A stretch of DNA of 64,000 nucleotides from Fodinibius salinus (lineage in GTDB: Bacteria; Bacteroidota; Rhodothermia; Balneolales; Balneolaceae): positions 310,001 through 374,000 of the forward strand of contig NZ_VNHY01000001.1 in the NCBI RefSeq assembly GCF_008124865.1. The letters run 5' to 3'. Position numbers and translations under genes: made by a program. Below, one piece after another: positions 55,439-64,000 of the stretch. Numbering within the stretch: the stretch's first letter is position 1; each line of letters starts with the position of its first letter. Below the pieces are notes generated by a model. The model saw only the letters and a program-made list of their open reading frames with translations. It ran no database searches and was not told the origin of the DNA.

Positions 55439-57418
55439 ATGAAACGAAGATCTACACTTGTTCTGCTTTTGGCGCTGTTTATGGTTGCTCCATTATATGG
55501 CCAGCAGACAAACACTGTTCAAGAAGCTTTTTTACCCTTTGATACCGGTCGTAGTACCGACTATAGAACGGCCGGCGGGGCTCCGGGAGCTGATTACTGG
55601 CAAAATTCAGCTGATTACGAAATTGATGCTCAGCTTCAGCCTTCGAAGCATAAAGTAAAAACATCTATTACCATACACTACACGAATAACAGCCCCAATG
55701 ATTTGGAATTTGTATGGCTCAAGCTTGACCAAAACCTTTTTGATAAAGATTCCTGGGGAGCTAAGCTAACACCTTATGAGGGTTCACGATTTGGGAATAA
55801 GGCTTTTGACGGCGGTATTACGCTTAACAAGGTGTCAGTTTCTCAAAATGGATCTTCTTACAATCCGGAGAAACATAGCGTTGGTACAAACCTGAAGCTC
55901 GAATTACAGGATGCGCTCGAAGCCAAAGGTGGTAAGGCCACAATCACGATTGATTACACGTTTATTATTCCTGAATACGGATCCGACCGTCTGGGCCGTC
56001 TGGAAACGAAGAACGGTATTATTTACCAAGTGGCGCAATGGTATCCGCGCATGGCCGTCTATGACGATGTAAAAGGGTGGAATATTCTACCTTATTTAGG
56101 CGCGGGTGAGTTTTATATGGATTACGGAACCTTTGATTATTCCATTACAGCCCCGTCGGATTATATTGTTGCAGCATCCGGAAAGCTGGAGAATCCTGAC
56201 GAAGTACTAACGAACCAACAGCAGCGCCGATGGAAGAAGGCAACGAATAGTGATGAACGTGTGTATATTATCAACAAAGAGGAGGTAGGCACCGATGCTT
56301 CTCGTCCACAGGGTAGTAAGAAGCTTACTTGGGAATACAAGATTGAGAATGCCCGCGATGTCGCTTGGGCTGCTTCAAAATCCTTTATCTGGGATGCAGC
56401 ACGCATCAACTTACCTGACGGTAAGCAGTCGCTGGCTATGTCGCTATATCCCGAAGAAAGTGCAGGAGACTCTGCTTGGGGACGGTCAACAGAATATGTA
56501 AAAGGCAGTATTGAATTTTATTCAGATTATCTGAAATCATATCCTTACCCCACTGCCATAAATGTTGCAGGAACAGTAGGCGGCATGGAATACCCCGGTA
56601 TTGTGTTTTGCAGCTGGAAGGCTACTGAGGGAGGATTATGGGGCGTAACAGATCACGAGTTTGGTCATATCTGGTTTCCCATGATTGTAGGATCAAACGA
56701 GCGCGAACACGCCTGGATGGATGAAGGCTTCAATACGTTTATCAATAGTTTAAGCACTAAGAATTTTAATGATGGAGAATACTACAGTCCTTCGACGCCG
56801 CGCGATGTTGCTGATTGGCTTGATAGTCCAAAGTCGGAGCCTATCCTTTCGGCACCTGACCAGGTACAGCCGGGTAACTTGGGCATTGTAGCATATTATA
56901 AACCATCATTAGGGCTGCAGATGCTCCGTGAATCTATTATTGGTCCGGAGTTGTTTGATGAAGCCTTTACCGAATATCTCGATCGCTGGGCTTACAAGCA
57001 CCCTACACCCAATGATTTCTTTAATACGATGGAGGATGTAAGTGGTCGTGAGCTAGACTGGTTCTGGAGAGGATGGTTTAAAAAGGCATGGAGTTTGGAT
57101 CAGGCTGTAGATTCCGTTAGCTATATTGAGGGCGACCCATCTGAGGGTTCTCTGATCAGCATCAGCAATAATGATAAGATGGTAATGCCGGTGAAAATGA
57201 AAATTACGCAGTCTAATGGTAATACCGAGACGGTTCGCCTGCCGGTGCAAGTTTGGCACCGCGGTAACAGCTGGACTATGGATTACAATTCGAATTCGAA
57301 AATTGAAAAGGTTGTGATTGATCCGAAGAAGGAATTTCCAGATGTGAATTCCGAGAACAATATTTGGAAGTCAGAACCGACGGATGAGAAAAAAATGAAG
57401 GGTTCGTCCGGTAATTAA
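55439..57418 (+). CDS. M1-family metallopeptidase, exported
   Basis: A 659-residue zinc peptidase with a signal peptide ending near YGQQ, hence periplasmic or secreted. The HEXXH motif is His406-Glu407-x-x-His410, and the third ligand Glu429 sits 19 residues further in [18 protein letters not shown] is the exopeptidase-like GxMEN variant. The N-terminal beta-domain and a C-terminal beta-sandwich fit M1 enzymes. It should cleave N-terminal residues from imported peptides. Confidence 0.93.
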   Translation: MKRRSTLVLLLALFMVAPLYGQQTNTVQEAFLPFDTGRSTDYRTAGGAPGADYWQNSADYEIDAQLQPSKHKVKTSITIHYTNNSPNDLEFVWLKLDQNLFDKDSWGAKLTPYEGSRFGNKAFDGGITLNKVSVSQNGSSYNPEKHSVGTNLKLELQDALEAKGGKATITIDYTFIIPEYGSDRLGRLETKNGIIYQVAQWYPRMAVYDDVKGWNILPYLGAGEFYMDYGTFDYSITAPSDYIVAASGKLENPDEVLTNQQQRRWKKATNSDERVYIINKEEVGTDASRPQGSKKLTWEYKIENARDVAWAASKSFIWDAARINLPDGKQSLAMSLYPEESAGDSAWGRSTEYVKGSIEFYSDYLKSYPYPTAINVAGTVGGMEYPGIVFCSWKATEGGLWGVTDHEFGHIWFPMIVGSNEREHAWMDEGFNTFINSLSTKNFNDGEYYSPSTPRDVADWLDSPKSEPILSAPDQVQPGNLGIVAYYKPSLGLQMLRESIIGPELFDEAFTEYLDRWAYKHPTPNDFFNTMEDVSGRELDWFWRGWFKKAWSLDQAVDSVSYIEGDPSEGSLISISNNDKMVMPVKMKITQSNGNTETVRLPVQVWHRGNSWTMDYNSNSKIEKVVIDPKKEFPDVNSENNIWKSEPTDEKKMKGSSGN

Positions 57419-57435
57419 GAATAAATAAATCTAGC

Positions 57436-57470
57436 AAAAAGGTCTGCTCGTTGATGAGCAGACCTTTTTT
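57436..57470 (+). terminator. terminator after the M1 peptidase gene
   Basis: A perfect stem (AAAAAGGTCTGCTC with GAGCAGACCTTTTT) with a six-base loop GTTGAT, followed by a T tract. It lies between the convergent M1 and Sua5 genes and could act in both directions. Confidence 0.92.
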
Positions 57471-57511
57471 ATTTATTAATACCTTTTCCCAAAAAGGTGC
57501 TGTTTTTTTTA

Positions 57512-58444
57512 CTACCCAATAGCTTTTTCGATGCGGTTGAGTAGTGGAGATACCATTGGTTTTGTTAGCAGGTTCTTGGAAAATGGCTCTACGGCGATGG
57601 TTGTAAAATTACCATGATCAGCCTGTCGAAATCGGTCGTACAATTCGTGAGCCATACGCTCATAATCTCCCTGATAATGTAGAATGTTATCAGTTGTTGT
57701 TTTTTGAGGACGGTTATGCAGTATATAGAGGGTACTATCATCAGTAAGGTCAGCGTCTTCTGTCATCCATCGAACCGTAGCTGTTGGGGAATAATGGGTA
57801 TATTTTGTACCCGGACTTTTAGCTGGGGTATTGTCGCCGGTGCTTTTAGTGATCTCAACTTTTTTATCAATTACCTGCTCAATTTGCTTTGCACTTATGG
57901 CACCGGGACGATAAATACGGTATGGCTCTTGTGATACGTCAAGCACCGTTGATTCTAGCCCAATATTAGTTTCACCCGCATTAATGACGGGAAAATCATC
58001 GCCAAAATCTTCTTTTACGTGTTTAGGTTTGGTAGGGCTGGGCCGTCCCGAGGAATTAGCACTAGGGGCGACCAGCGGTCCGGTTTGTGTAATAAGCTGT
58101 TGAGACAGTGGATGATTGGGCCAGCGGAGCGCTACGGTATCAAGTCCTGCAGTAATAATATCCAGCACTTCCGGTTTCTTACGAAAGATTAACGTAAGCG
58201 GACCGGGCCAGAAGGCATCCATTAACTTTTCGGCATCATCGTGAATGTCTGTTGCAAAATCTTGTACTTGTCGACGATCTGAAACATGTACAATAAGCGG
58301 GTTGTCCGCGGGACGCCCCTTGATTTTAAATACCTTTTGGATGGCATTTCGATTTTGAGCATCTGCACCCAGCCCATACACTGTTTCGGTCGGGAAGGCT
58401 ACCGGCTGCCCTTCTTTTATGAGTGAGATATATTGATTAAGCAA
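57512..58444 (-). CDS. threonylcarbamoyl-AMP synthase (Sua5/TsaC)
   Basis: A 310-residue enzyme for the first step of N6-threonylcarbamoyladenosine synthesis in tRNA position 37. The YrdC domain holds PTETVYGLGADA, RWPNHPLSQQLI and GPLVAPSANSSGRPSPT. The SPGTKYTHYSP linker followed by a short C-terminal domain marks the Sua5 rather than the shorter TsaC form. It overlaps the mfd stop by eight bases. Confidence 0.94.
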   Translation of the reverse strand: MLNQYISLIKEGQPVAFPTETVYGLGADAQNRNAIQKVFKIKGRPADNPLIVHVSDRRQVQDFATDIHDDAEKLMDAFWPGPLTLIFRKKPEVLDIITAGLDTVALRWPNHPLSQQLITQTGPLVAPSANSSGRPSPTKPKHVKEDFGDDFPVINAGETNIGLESTVLDVSQEPYRIYRPGAISAKQIEQVIDKKVEITKSTGDNTPAKSPGTKYTHYSPTATVRWMTEDADLTDDSTLYILHNRPQKTTTDNILHYQGDYERMAHELYDRFRQADHGNFTTIAVEPFSKNLLTKPMVSPLLNRIEKAIG

Positions 58445-61400
58445 GGTTAACCTCTTTACGTTTTGATGTAGTTAGTTCCTTTAAAAACTCTGCAGCAGCC
58501 TCCAGATTCGGAATATCGTGAATTACAAAGCGTACACGGTCGTCTTTTTGAACCAACTTAAACCGATCTTCGGCATTGTCCTGCATCTTTTTGAGCAACA
58601 TTTGAAATCGGTCCCCATAAAATTCTTCACCCAGTTCAGAATCATGTTTGGGTAAATTGAGCCACATACGATCAGAACGGATGCGTGCTTTGGTGACAAA
58701 CAGTTCTGAAGCATAATGTGTAATAACAGTAGAGGTAATAAGATTTTGTGCTGCATCCGTAATGGGACCAAATCGGTCTTCCACCTCTTCTTTCCATTCG
58801 TGGATTTCTTCAAGCGATTCAGCACCGGCCAGCTTTCGATAGAGGTTCAACCGTTCTACATTATCCGATACATAATCGTCTTCAAGCAGGGCAGGGCGGT
58901 CAAATTCAACTTGTGTATCGGGGCGCTCTATCTCTACTTCTACATCATCAAACACATCGTTAAACTCTTGTTCTTTAAGCTCTTTAACAGCGTCATTGAG
59001 AATCTTTTGATACAAGTCAAAGCCAAGGTCATTAATGTAACCGCTCTGTTCAGCACCCAGGATGTCGCCGGCACCGCGAATGTCAAGATCACGCATGGCA
59101 ATATTAAAGCCAGATCCGAGATCTGAAAATTCTTCGAGTGCAAGTAGCCGCTTTCTTGCTTCATCAGTAAGCGATTTTATATCTGGTGTAATCAGATAAC
59201 AAAATGCTTTGCGGTTGGATCGGCCTACACGTCCACGAAGCTGATGCAGTTCGGCCAGCCCAAAGTGGTCGGCACGGTTAATAATCATTGTATTGGCGTT
59301 GGGGATGTCGATGCCGTTTTCCACAATATTAGTAGAGAGCAGTACGTCAAATTTGTGGTCATAAAAATCTTCGATAATGTTTTCGAGCTTTGAAGAGCTC
59401 ATCTGTCCGTGGGCGTAGCGGATGCGCACATCGGGTACCATCTTACGTACCATATTAGCTACCGACTCAATATTCTTAACTCGGTTGTGGATAAAGAAAA
59501 CCTGCCCGCCGCGGGCCGTTTCCTGGGTAATGGCATCCCGAATTAAATCTTCATCGAAGCTATGTATTTGTGTTTGTACCGGCTGACGGTTCTTTGGCGG
59601 TGTGTTGATGATGCTGAGGTCACGTGCACCCATCAGCGAAAACTGTAGTGTCCGCGGGATAGGTGTGGCAGTCAGGGTTAGAACATCGATAGTAGCACGG
59701 TATTCTTTGAGCCTTTCTTTTGCTTTGACGCCAAAACGTTGTTCTTCATCCACAACAAGTAGTCCCAGATCATCAAAATCCACATCTTCGGATGTCAGCC
59801 GGTGGGTTCCTACCACGATATCTACCTTGCCTTCTTTAAGCTTCTTGATAGTTTCTTTTTGCTCTTTTCGCGATCGAAAGCGGGAGAGGACATCCACCGT
59901 AATAGGAAAATCTTCCATCCGCTCAGCAAATGTCTTGTAGTGCTGATCGGCCAGAATAGTGGTTGGTACCAGCACAGCTACTTGTTTATGATCCATTACA
60001 GCTTTAAAAGCAGCACGGACAGCCACTTCAGTTTTACCAAAACCCACATCGCCACAGATAAGACGGTCCATGGGCGTGGTGCTTTGCATATCATCTTTAA
60101 CTGCCTCGATAGCCTCGCGCTGGTCAGGCGTTTCTACAAATTCAAAGCGGGCTTCCATCTCAGTTTGCCAAGAAGTATCCCGCGAAAAATCGAAGGCTTT
60201 TTTAGATTTACGTTTTGCATACAGTTCTATAAGATCACGCGCAATGTCTTTGACCTTGTCTTTTGTCTCGGCCTTTTTGCGTGCCCAGCGGCCTGATCCT
60301 AGCTTGCTGATACGGGGACTGGTCCCTTCTTTACCAGAATACTTCTGAATTTTATGCAGGCTCGAGACGTTTACGTAAAGCACCGAATTTTCCTGGTATC
60401 GCAGTACCACTGATTCTTGTTCAATACCGCGAACTTCTATTTTTTTGAATCCCGCAAATTTCCCGATCCCATAATCGACGTGGACCACATAATCTCCCAC
60501 ATTGAGGTCGCGCAGCTCCTTTACTGAAATATTATTTTTGTGCTTCTTACGGCGGACCTTTGGCCGGTGATAGCGATTAAAAATCTGATGGTCCGTAAAT
60601 ACGGCTAGCCCTTGTTTGTTAAGGGTAAATCCCTCGTGGATAGTTTCTACAGAAAGATGGTAGCGCAGTTCTTTAGATGGTTCACCAAGCAGTTCTTCAA
60701 AACGGTCACGTTGCCCCTCATTATCGCAGAGAATATAGGTATCAAAACTTTGATTGGTCAGCGACTTTATTTTGTCGCGCAATAGTTTAATACTGCCGTT
60801 AAAATCAGGCTGAGGCTTGGCGTCGAGACGGTAAGTCCAATCCACAGTTTCTTCCTCCGAAAAGCCCCCCATATAAATAAGCGGATGATTATCCAGTGAC
60901 TGTTCAAAATGTTCAGGACTCACGAAAAGTTTATCAGGGGATAGGTGTTCTTCATCCTGGTCCAGTTCGTCATAAGTGCTTACAGCTTCTGTATATTGAT
61001 CCTCTATTTCACCATGGATAAGCGAGTGATTAAGCATGATGATGACGGTATCATCATCGAAATAGGAGAGAAGACTACTTTTTTGGTCTTGGCGAAGTCC
61101 TGAAGCATCGGGGACAAATCGAACGGCATTTAAAAATGAGACAGACCGCTGAGAATCAGGGTCAAATTCTCGAATAGAATCAACTTCGTTACCGAAAAAT
61201 TGCAGTCGGATAGGGTATTCACCTGAAAAAGGGTAGACATCCAAAATACCGCCCCGATGGGCAAATTCTCCGGGGTGATTTACAAATTTTACCGGTTCGT
61301 AATCCTGATCTACGAGTTGTTCTTTTAGTTGGGCTGGATCAACAGTTTCTTCAATCTCTATTGTGATGGAAGCTTGGGCAAAATCATCTGGAGCTACTAT

Positions 61401-61784
61401 TTTTTCAAAAATAGCAGGAGCTGAAGTGATAGTGAGAGATTTAGGATCATTTATTACTTTTTCAAGTACCTGCGAACGTTGTACTACCGGTGCGCTGTTG
61501 GTAATCTGCTGTTCATCATAGGGATTATGTCCCGTGGTGGGGAAAAAATTGGCATGTGATATATCAAGATTTTCGAGATCACCCTGCATAAATTCAGCAG
61601 ATTCTGTATCTGGATGGATGACAACCAGTTTATCATATTTTTGTGCAAGTTTGGCAACAAGCATGGATGGGGTAGATCCCACGAAGTGGTCCAGAAATAC
61701 TGTATGCTTATTATTGATTTGGGTATGCAATTGCTGCCACGGCACTTGGGCAGAAAATGTTTTAAGAACAGACTGTAACGCCAT
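58437..61784 (-). CDS. mfd: transcription-repair coupling factor
   Basis: A 1115-residue ATP-driven translocase that removes stalled RNA polymerase and recruits UvrA. Regions in order: UvrB-homology N-terminal domains (about 1-350), an RNA-polymerase-interaction domain with GDYVVHVDYGIGKFAGFKKIEVRG (about 450-520), RecG-like helicase motifs GDVGFGKTEVAVRAAFKAV, VVDEEQRFGVKAKERLKEYRATIDVLTLTATPIPRTL and a TRG motif region, then a C-terminal domain. Length is typical. It shares the operon with the Sua5 gene. Confidence 0.97.
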   Translation of the reverse strand: MALQSVLKTFSAQVPWQQLHTQINNKHTVFLDHFVGSTPSMLVAKLAQKYDKLVVIHPDTESAEFMQGDLENLDISHANFFPTTGHNPYDEQQITNSAPVVQRSQVLEKVINDPKSLTITSAPAIFEKIVAPDDFAQASITIEIEETVDPAQLKEQLVDQDYEPVKFVNHPGEFAHRGGILDVYPFSGEYPIRLQFFGNEVDSIREFDPDSQRSVSFLNAVRFVPDASGLRQDQKSSLLSYFDDDTVIIMLNHSLIHGEIEDQYTEAVSTYDELDQDEEHLSPDKLFVSPEHFEQSLDNHPLIYMGGFSEEETVDWTYRLDAKPQPDFNGSIKLLRDKIKSLTNQSFDTYILCDNEGQRDRFEELLGEPSKELRYHLSVETIHEGFTLNKQGLAVFTDHQIFNRYHRPKVRRKKHKNNISVKELRDLNVGDYVVHVDYGIGKFAGFKKIEVRGIEQESVVLRYQENSVLYVNVSSLHKIQKYSGKEGTSPRISKLGSGRWARKKAETKDKVKDIARDLIELYAKRKSKKAFDFSRDTSWQTEMEARFEFVETPDQREAIEAVKDDMQSTTPMDRLICGDVGFGKTEVAVRAAFKAVMDHKQVAVLVPTTILADQHYKTFAERMEDFPITVDVLSRFRSRKEQKETIKKLKEGKVDIVVGTHRLTSEDVDFDDLGLLVVDEEQRFGVKAKERLKEYRATIDVLTLTATPIPRTLQFSLMGARDLSIINTPPKNRQPVQTQIHSFDEDLIRDAITQETARGGQVFFIHNRVKNIESVANMVRKMVPDVRIRYAHGQMSSSKLENIIEDFYDHKFDVLLSTNIVENGIDIPNANTMIINRADHFGLAELHQLRGRVGRSNRKAFCYLITPDIKSLTDEARKRLLALEEFSDLGSGFNIAMRDLDIRGAGDILGAEQSGYINDLGFDLYQKILNDAVKELKEQEFNDVFDDVEVEIERPDTQVEFDRPALLEDDYVSDNVERLNLYRKLAGAESLEEIHEWKEEVEDRFGPITDAAQNLITSTVITHYASELFVTKARIRSDRMWLNLPKHDSELGEEFYGDRFQMLLKKMQDNAEDRFKLVQKDDRVRFVIHDIPNLEAAAEFLKELTTSKRKEVNLA

Positions 61785-61914
61785 GAAAAAAGAAGAGATT
61801 AAAATTTATGCTTTTAGAAATGCTGGCTTAAAAATAAGTAATTAAACAGTCTTTTTCTGTTCTCTGAGGGGATCTTTTTAACACAATTGGAAGGTTCAGA
61901 GTTGTTTATGATTG

Positions 61915-62907
61915 CTACTCAATTGCTTTTCTGAAAAGGAACTGGTCAGAAACAAGTGCGAGAATAAACAACAGGATGGCAGGCAACAGAAATCGCGGAT
62001 ACAGATCGGTGTAATCCGTGTAGATAATCTCATCGATTTCTGATTTTTCGAGTTGGTCTATCTTGTTATAAATTTCTTTAAGACTTTCGGTATCTGTAGC
62101 ACGAAAGTAGGCGCCGCCCGTCATGTTAGCAATCTGTTTGAGCATTTCTTCATCAATATTTACTTCAATATTGCGTGTACGACGCCCAAAAACGGGATCA
62201 TTGACAGGGTAAGGGGCGGTACCCCGTGTTCCGGCGCCAATGGTATAAACTTTAATATCGTACGAAAGTGCCAGGTCGGCGGCTGTAACAGGGTCAATTT
62301 CACCGGAATTGTTTTGTCCGTCGGTAAGCAGAATGATGACTTTACTTTTGGCCTCACTTTTTTTCAAGCGGTTGACAGCTGTGGCTATGCCCATGCCGAT
62401 AGCCGTTCCGTCTTCTACTGTGCCCATTTCTACGTCACCAAGAAGTTTTTTGAGTAAATCATAATCCAAAGTAGGGGGCACCATGGTAAAACTTTTGCGG
62501 GCAAAAAGGACGAGCCCAATGCGGTCTGAAACACGTTTATTGATAAAGCTTTTAGCAACGTCTTTGGCCGCTTCCAGTCGATTGGGTTTAAGATCTTGGG
62601 CTTTCATAGAAGTTGAAATATCAAGCGTAAGCACAATGTCGATACCTTCAGCATTGCGCTCTACTGTGGTGTTTTCGTACTGGGGGCGAGCCAGTGCAAG
62701 CACTACGAGTCCGAATGCAATCCATTGCAATATCGGTGCAGCCCAAATGCCGTACGAACGCCAGCTTTTGGATAGTTTTTGCAACTCTGAGGTATCCGAA
62801 AACAGAAGGCTTGGAGTGTTTTTCCAGCCGATCTTCCAGACATGATATCCGATAATCGGAATCAGTAAAAGTAATAACCATAACCATTGTGGATTTGCCC
62901 AACTCAT
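61915..62907 (-). CDS. batA: von Willebrand factor A protein, BatA-like
   Basis: A 330-residue membrane protein with an N-terminal membrane helix pair (about residues 5-24 and 55-73), a von Willebrand A domain with the complete MIDAS motif D96-x-S98-x-S100 and LLTDGQNNSGEI, and a C-terminal helix (RFLLPAILLFILALVSDQF). BatA of Bacteroides and Leptospira is linked with aerotolerance or stress tolerance. It overlaps the upstream gene by four bases (ATGA). Confidence 0.9.
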   Translation of the reverse strand: MSWANPQWLWLLLLLIPIIGYHVWKIGWKNTPSLLFSDTSELQKLSKSWRSYGIWAAPILQWIAFGLVVLALARPQYENTTVERNAEGIDIVLTLDISTSMKAQDLKPNRLEAAKDVAKSFINKRVSDRIGLVLFARKSFTMVPPTLDYDLLKKLLGDVEMGTVEDGTAIGMGIATAVNRLKKSEAKSKVIILLTDGQNNSGEIDPVTAADLALSYDIKVYTIGAGTRGTAPYPVNDPVFGRRTRNIEVNIDEEMLKQIANMTGGAYFRATDTESLKEIYNKIDQLEKSEIDEIIYTDYTDLYPRFLLPAILLFILALVSDQFLFRKAIE

Positions 62908-63932
62908 GCTTCACCCTCTGTGGTCTCTTGCTGTTCTTGTTGAAAACGACGGCGTTTCTTCTCCATTTTTTTACGGTGTCGGCGACGAAGGTAATCGATA
63001 CGGGGACTGTCAACTTCACTGGCGCGACCCAGAAATTGATTAGCTTTTGCTATGGCACGGTTAGCTTGTTTGGTCGTAGGTGTAAAGTTAGCAAACTTGA
63101 CCATGTCTGCCTCTTGTAGTACTGCTTTTGTGTCTTCAAGAAGCTTGTCATCTACTGCACGTTTTTTAAGCATTAATAGTAGTTCTCTGCTGGTGGATTC
63201 CAATGCAGGCAGAGTATAGGTGGATTCGTAATATTGTCGAATAGCATCACCCAGCGTGATGTAGAATTGCTTGAATTCTTCCTGAGTTTGAGGATTGGCG
63301 TCCTCGAGCTTTTTAATAGATTGTTGCAGCTGCGTAATGGGGTTGGTGAAAGCCGTAGGCTGAAATGATGGCTGGGATTCTGGTTCTTTTGTCTCTTCCT
63401 GTTTTTGATAATAATAGTAGTAATACCAATAACAACCAGCGCCGATAAGGAGTAATCCACCTAAAATGTAAGGCCACCATGCAGATGCAAAAGCGAAAAT
63501 AGGTTTTAGGGGACGGAAAGATTGTTCTTGCTCAGAAAGTACGCTGCTAAAGCGTATTGGCACGGGATTTGTATATTGGGTAGTGGTATCTTGTCCCAGT
63601 ATCAGCATCACCGGTAGTTGGGGAATGGTAGTATCAGCGGTACCAAAGAATTGTATTTTGTAGGCTACACTATCTTTAAAAGATGAAGCTTGGTATTGTT
63701 TACGGGATCGAATATCAAAGACGTCACCAAAATTTGAGGAGTCGGGAAAGATGATCTTATCGTATTCTTTGTTGCGGTCCAGCACAATGGTGTAGCCAAA
63801 AATATCTCCTACCTGTAGTGAGTCAATAGCTGCAAACTCACTTACCGACTGTGCATTGGCATGGGTTGCAAAAAGGCTGGTAACACCAATACAGATAGTG
63901 ATGATAAAATTTCGCAAAGTCTTTTTACTCAC
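62904..63932 (-). CDS. Bat-locus exported membrane protein (DUF4381-like)
   Basis: A 342-residue protein with a signal peptide ending near NAQS, a beta-rich periplasmic domain of about 120 residues, one membrane helix near residue 155 (AWWPYILGGLLLIGAGCYWYYYYYY), and a helical cytoplasmic domain ending in a highly basic segment (YLRRRHRKKMEKKRRR). This topology fits the protein that commonly precedes batA in aerotolerance loci. It is the first gene of this transcription unit visible here; other bat genes probably lie beyond the window edge. Confidence 0.72.
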   Translation of the reverse strand: MSKKTLRNFIITICIGVTSLFATHANAQSVSEFAAIDSLQVGDIFGYTIVLDRNKEYDKIIFPDSSNFGDVFDIRSRKQYQASSFKDSVAYKIQFFGTADTTIPQLPVMLILGQDTTTQYTNPVPIRFSSVLSEQEQSFRPLKPIFAFASAWWPYILGGLLLIGAGCYWYYYYYYQKQEETKEPESQPSFQPTAFTNPITQLQQSIKKLEDANPQTQEEFKQFYITLGDAIRQYYESTYTLPALESTSRELLLMLKKRAVDDKLLEDTKAVLQEADMVKFANFTPTTKQANRAIAKANQFLGRASEVDSPRIDYLRRRHRKKMEKKRRRFQQEQQETTEGEA

Positions 63933-64000
63933 TTTTTTGCCGGTGATAATTCTGTGTGATTTGCAATGTTTATCAGTAGTTACCGTTAATACCGCCGCTA

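Overview
This 64 kb window looks like a contiguous chromosomal segment of a Gram-negative member of the Fibrobacteres-Chlorobi-Bacteroidetes superphylum, most likely Balneolota/Rhodothermota (a Balneola-, Gracilimonas- or Fodinibius-like organism). That is inference. It rests on the type IX secretion C-terminal domain of the protein at 672-3710, a menaquinone operon, an F-type ATP synthase operon without beta and epsilon genes, a DUF4290-family protein, a BatA-type von Willebrand protein, a Wzi-family protein, a BtuG-like surface lipoprotein, and Bacteroidota-like leader sequences. I see no phage, integrase, intact insertion sequence or CRISPR array.

Layout. 1-5,716: the end of a TPR protein, a large secreted lamin-tail protein, an aldo/keto reductase and an acyl-ACP thioesterase. 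5,939-13,355 (minus): an RND efflux operon with one lipoprotein adaptor and two different permeases. 13,883-20,735 (plus): a vitamin B12 uptake locus. A cobalamin riboswitch precedes the binding protein, permease and ATPase genes, and a second cobalamin riboswitch precedes a BtuB-like TonB receptor and a BtuG-like beta-propeller lipoprotein. 21,109-24,720: the adenosylcobalamin-dependent ribonucleotide reductase nrdJ, behind DnaA-box sequences. 25,079-29,891 (minus): menF-menD-menH-menB. 30,044-30,298: a short DUF4290 protein. 30,485-38,765 (plus): a cysteine/cystathionine synthase, a DUF3467 protein, an M23 peptidase and bactofilin pair, then ATP synthase genes atpZ to atpG. 38,780-38,868: tRNA-Ser(UGA). 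38,996-49,025: an envelope region with a TolC-like protein, an MlaC-like protein, two glycosyltransferases, a Wzi-family protein, a polytopic membrane protein, a DUF3047 protein and an MMPL/RND transporter. 49,484-52,217: mgtE, thyA and folA. 52,379-54,147 (minus): an HD phosphohydrolase and a thioesterase. 54,300-57,418: M42 and M1 peptidases. 57,512-61,784 (minus): a Sua5/TsaC protein and mfd. 61,915-63,932 (minus): batA and its partner.

The most coherent biology is cobalamin-centred. Both riboswitches are followed by a hairpin whose CGGG loop can pair with the CCCG of the riboswitch L5 loop, the expected L5-L13 kissing interaction. The imported vitamin is the cofactor precursor for the next gene downstream, nrdJ. 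The nrdJ promoter region carries two perfect DnaA boxes, a third near match and a possible NrdR box, so dNTP supply may be tied both to B12 and to replication initiation. thyA, folA and an HD dNTPase-like gene elsewhere in the window add to nucleotide metabolism.
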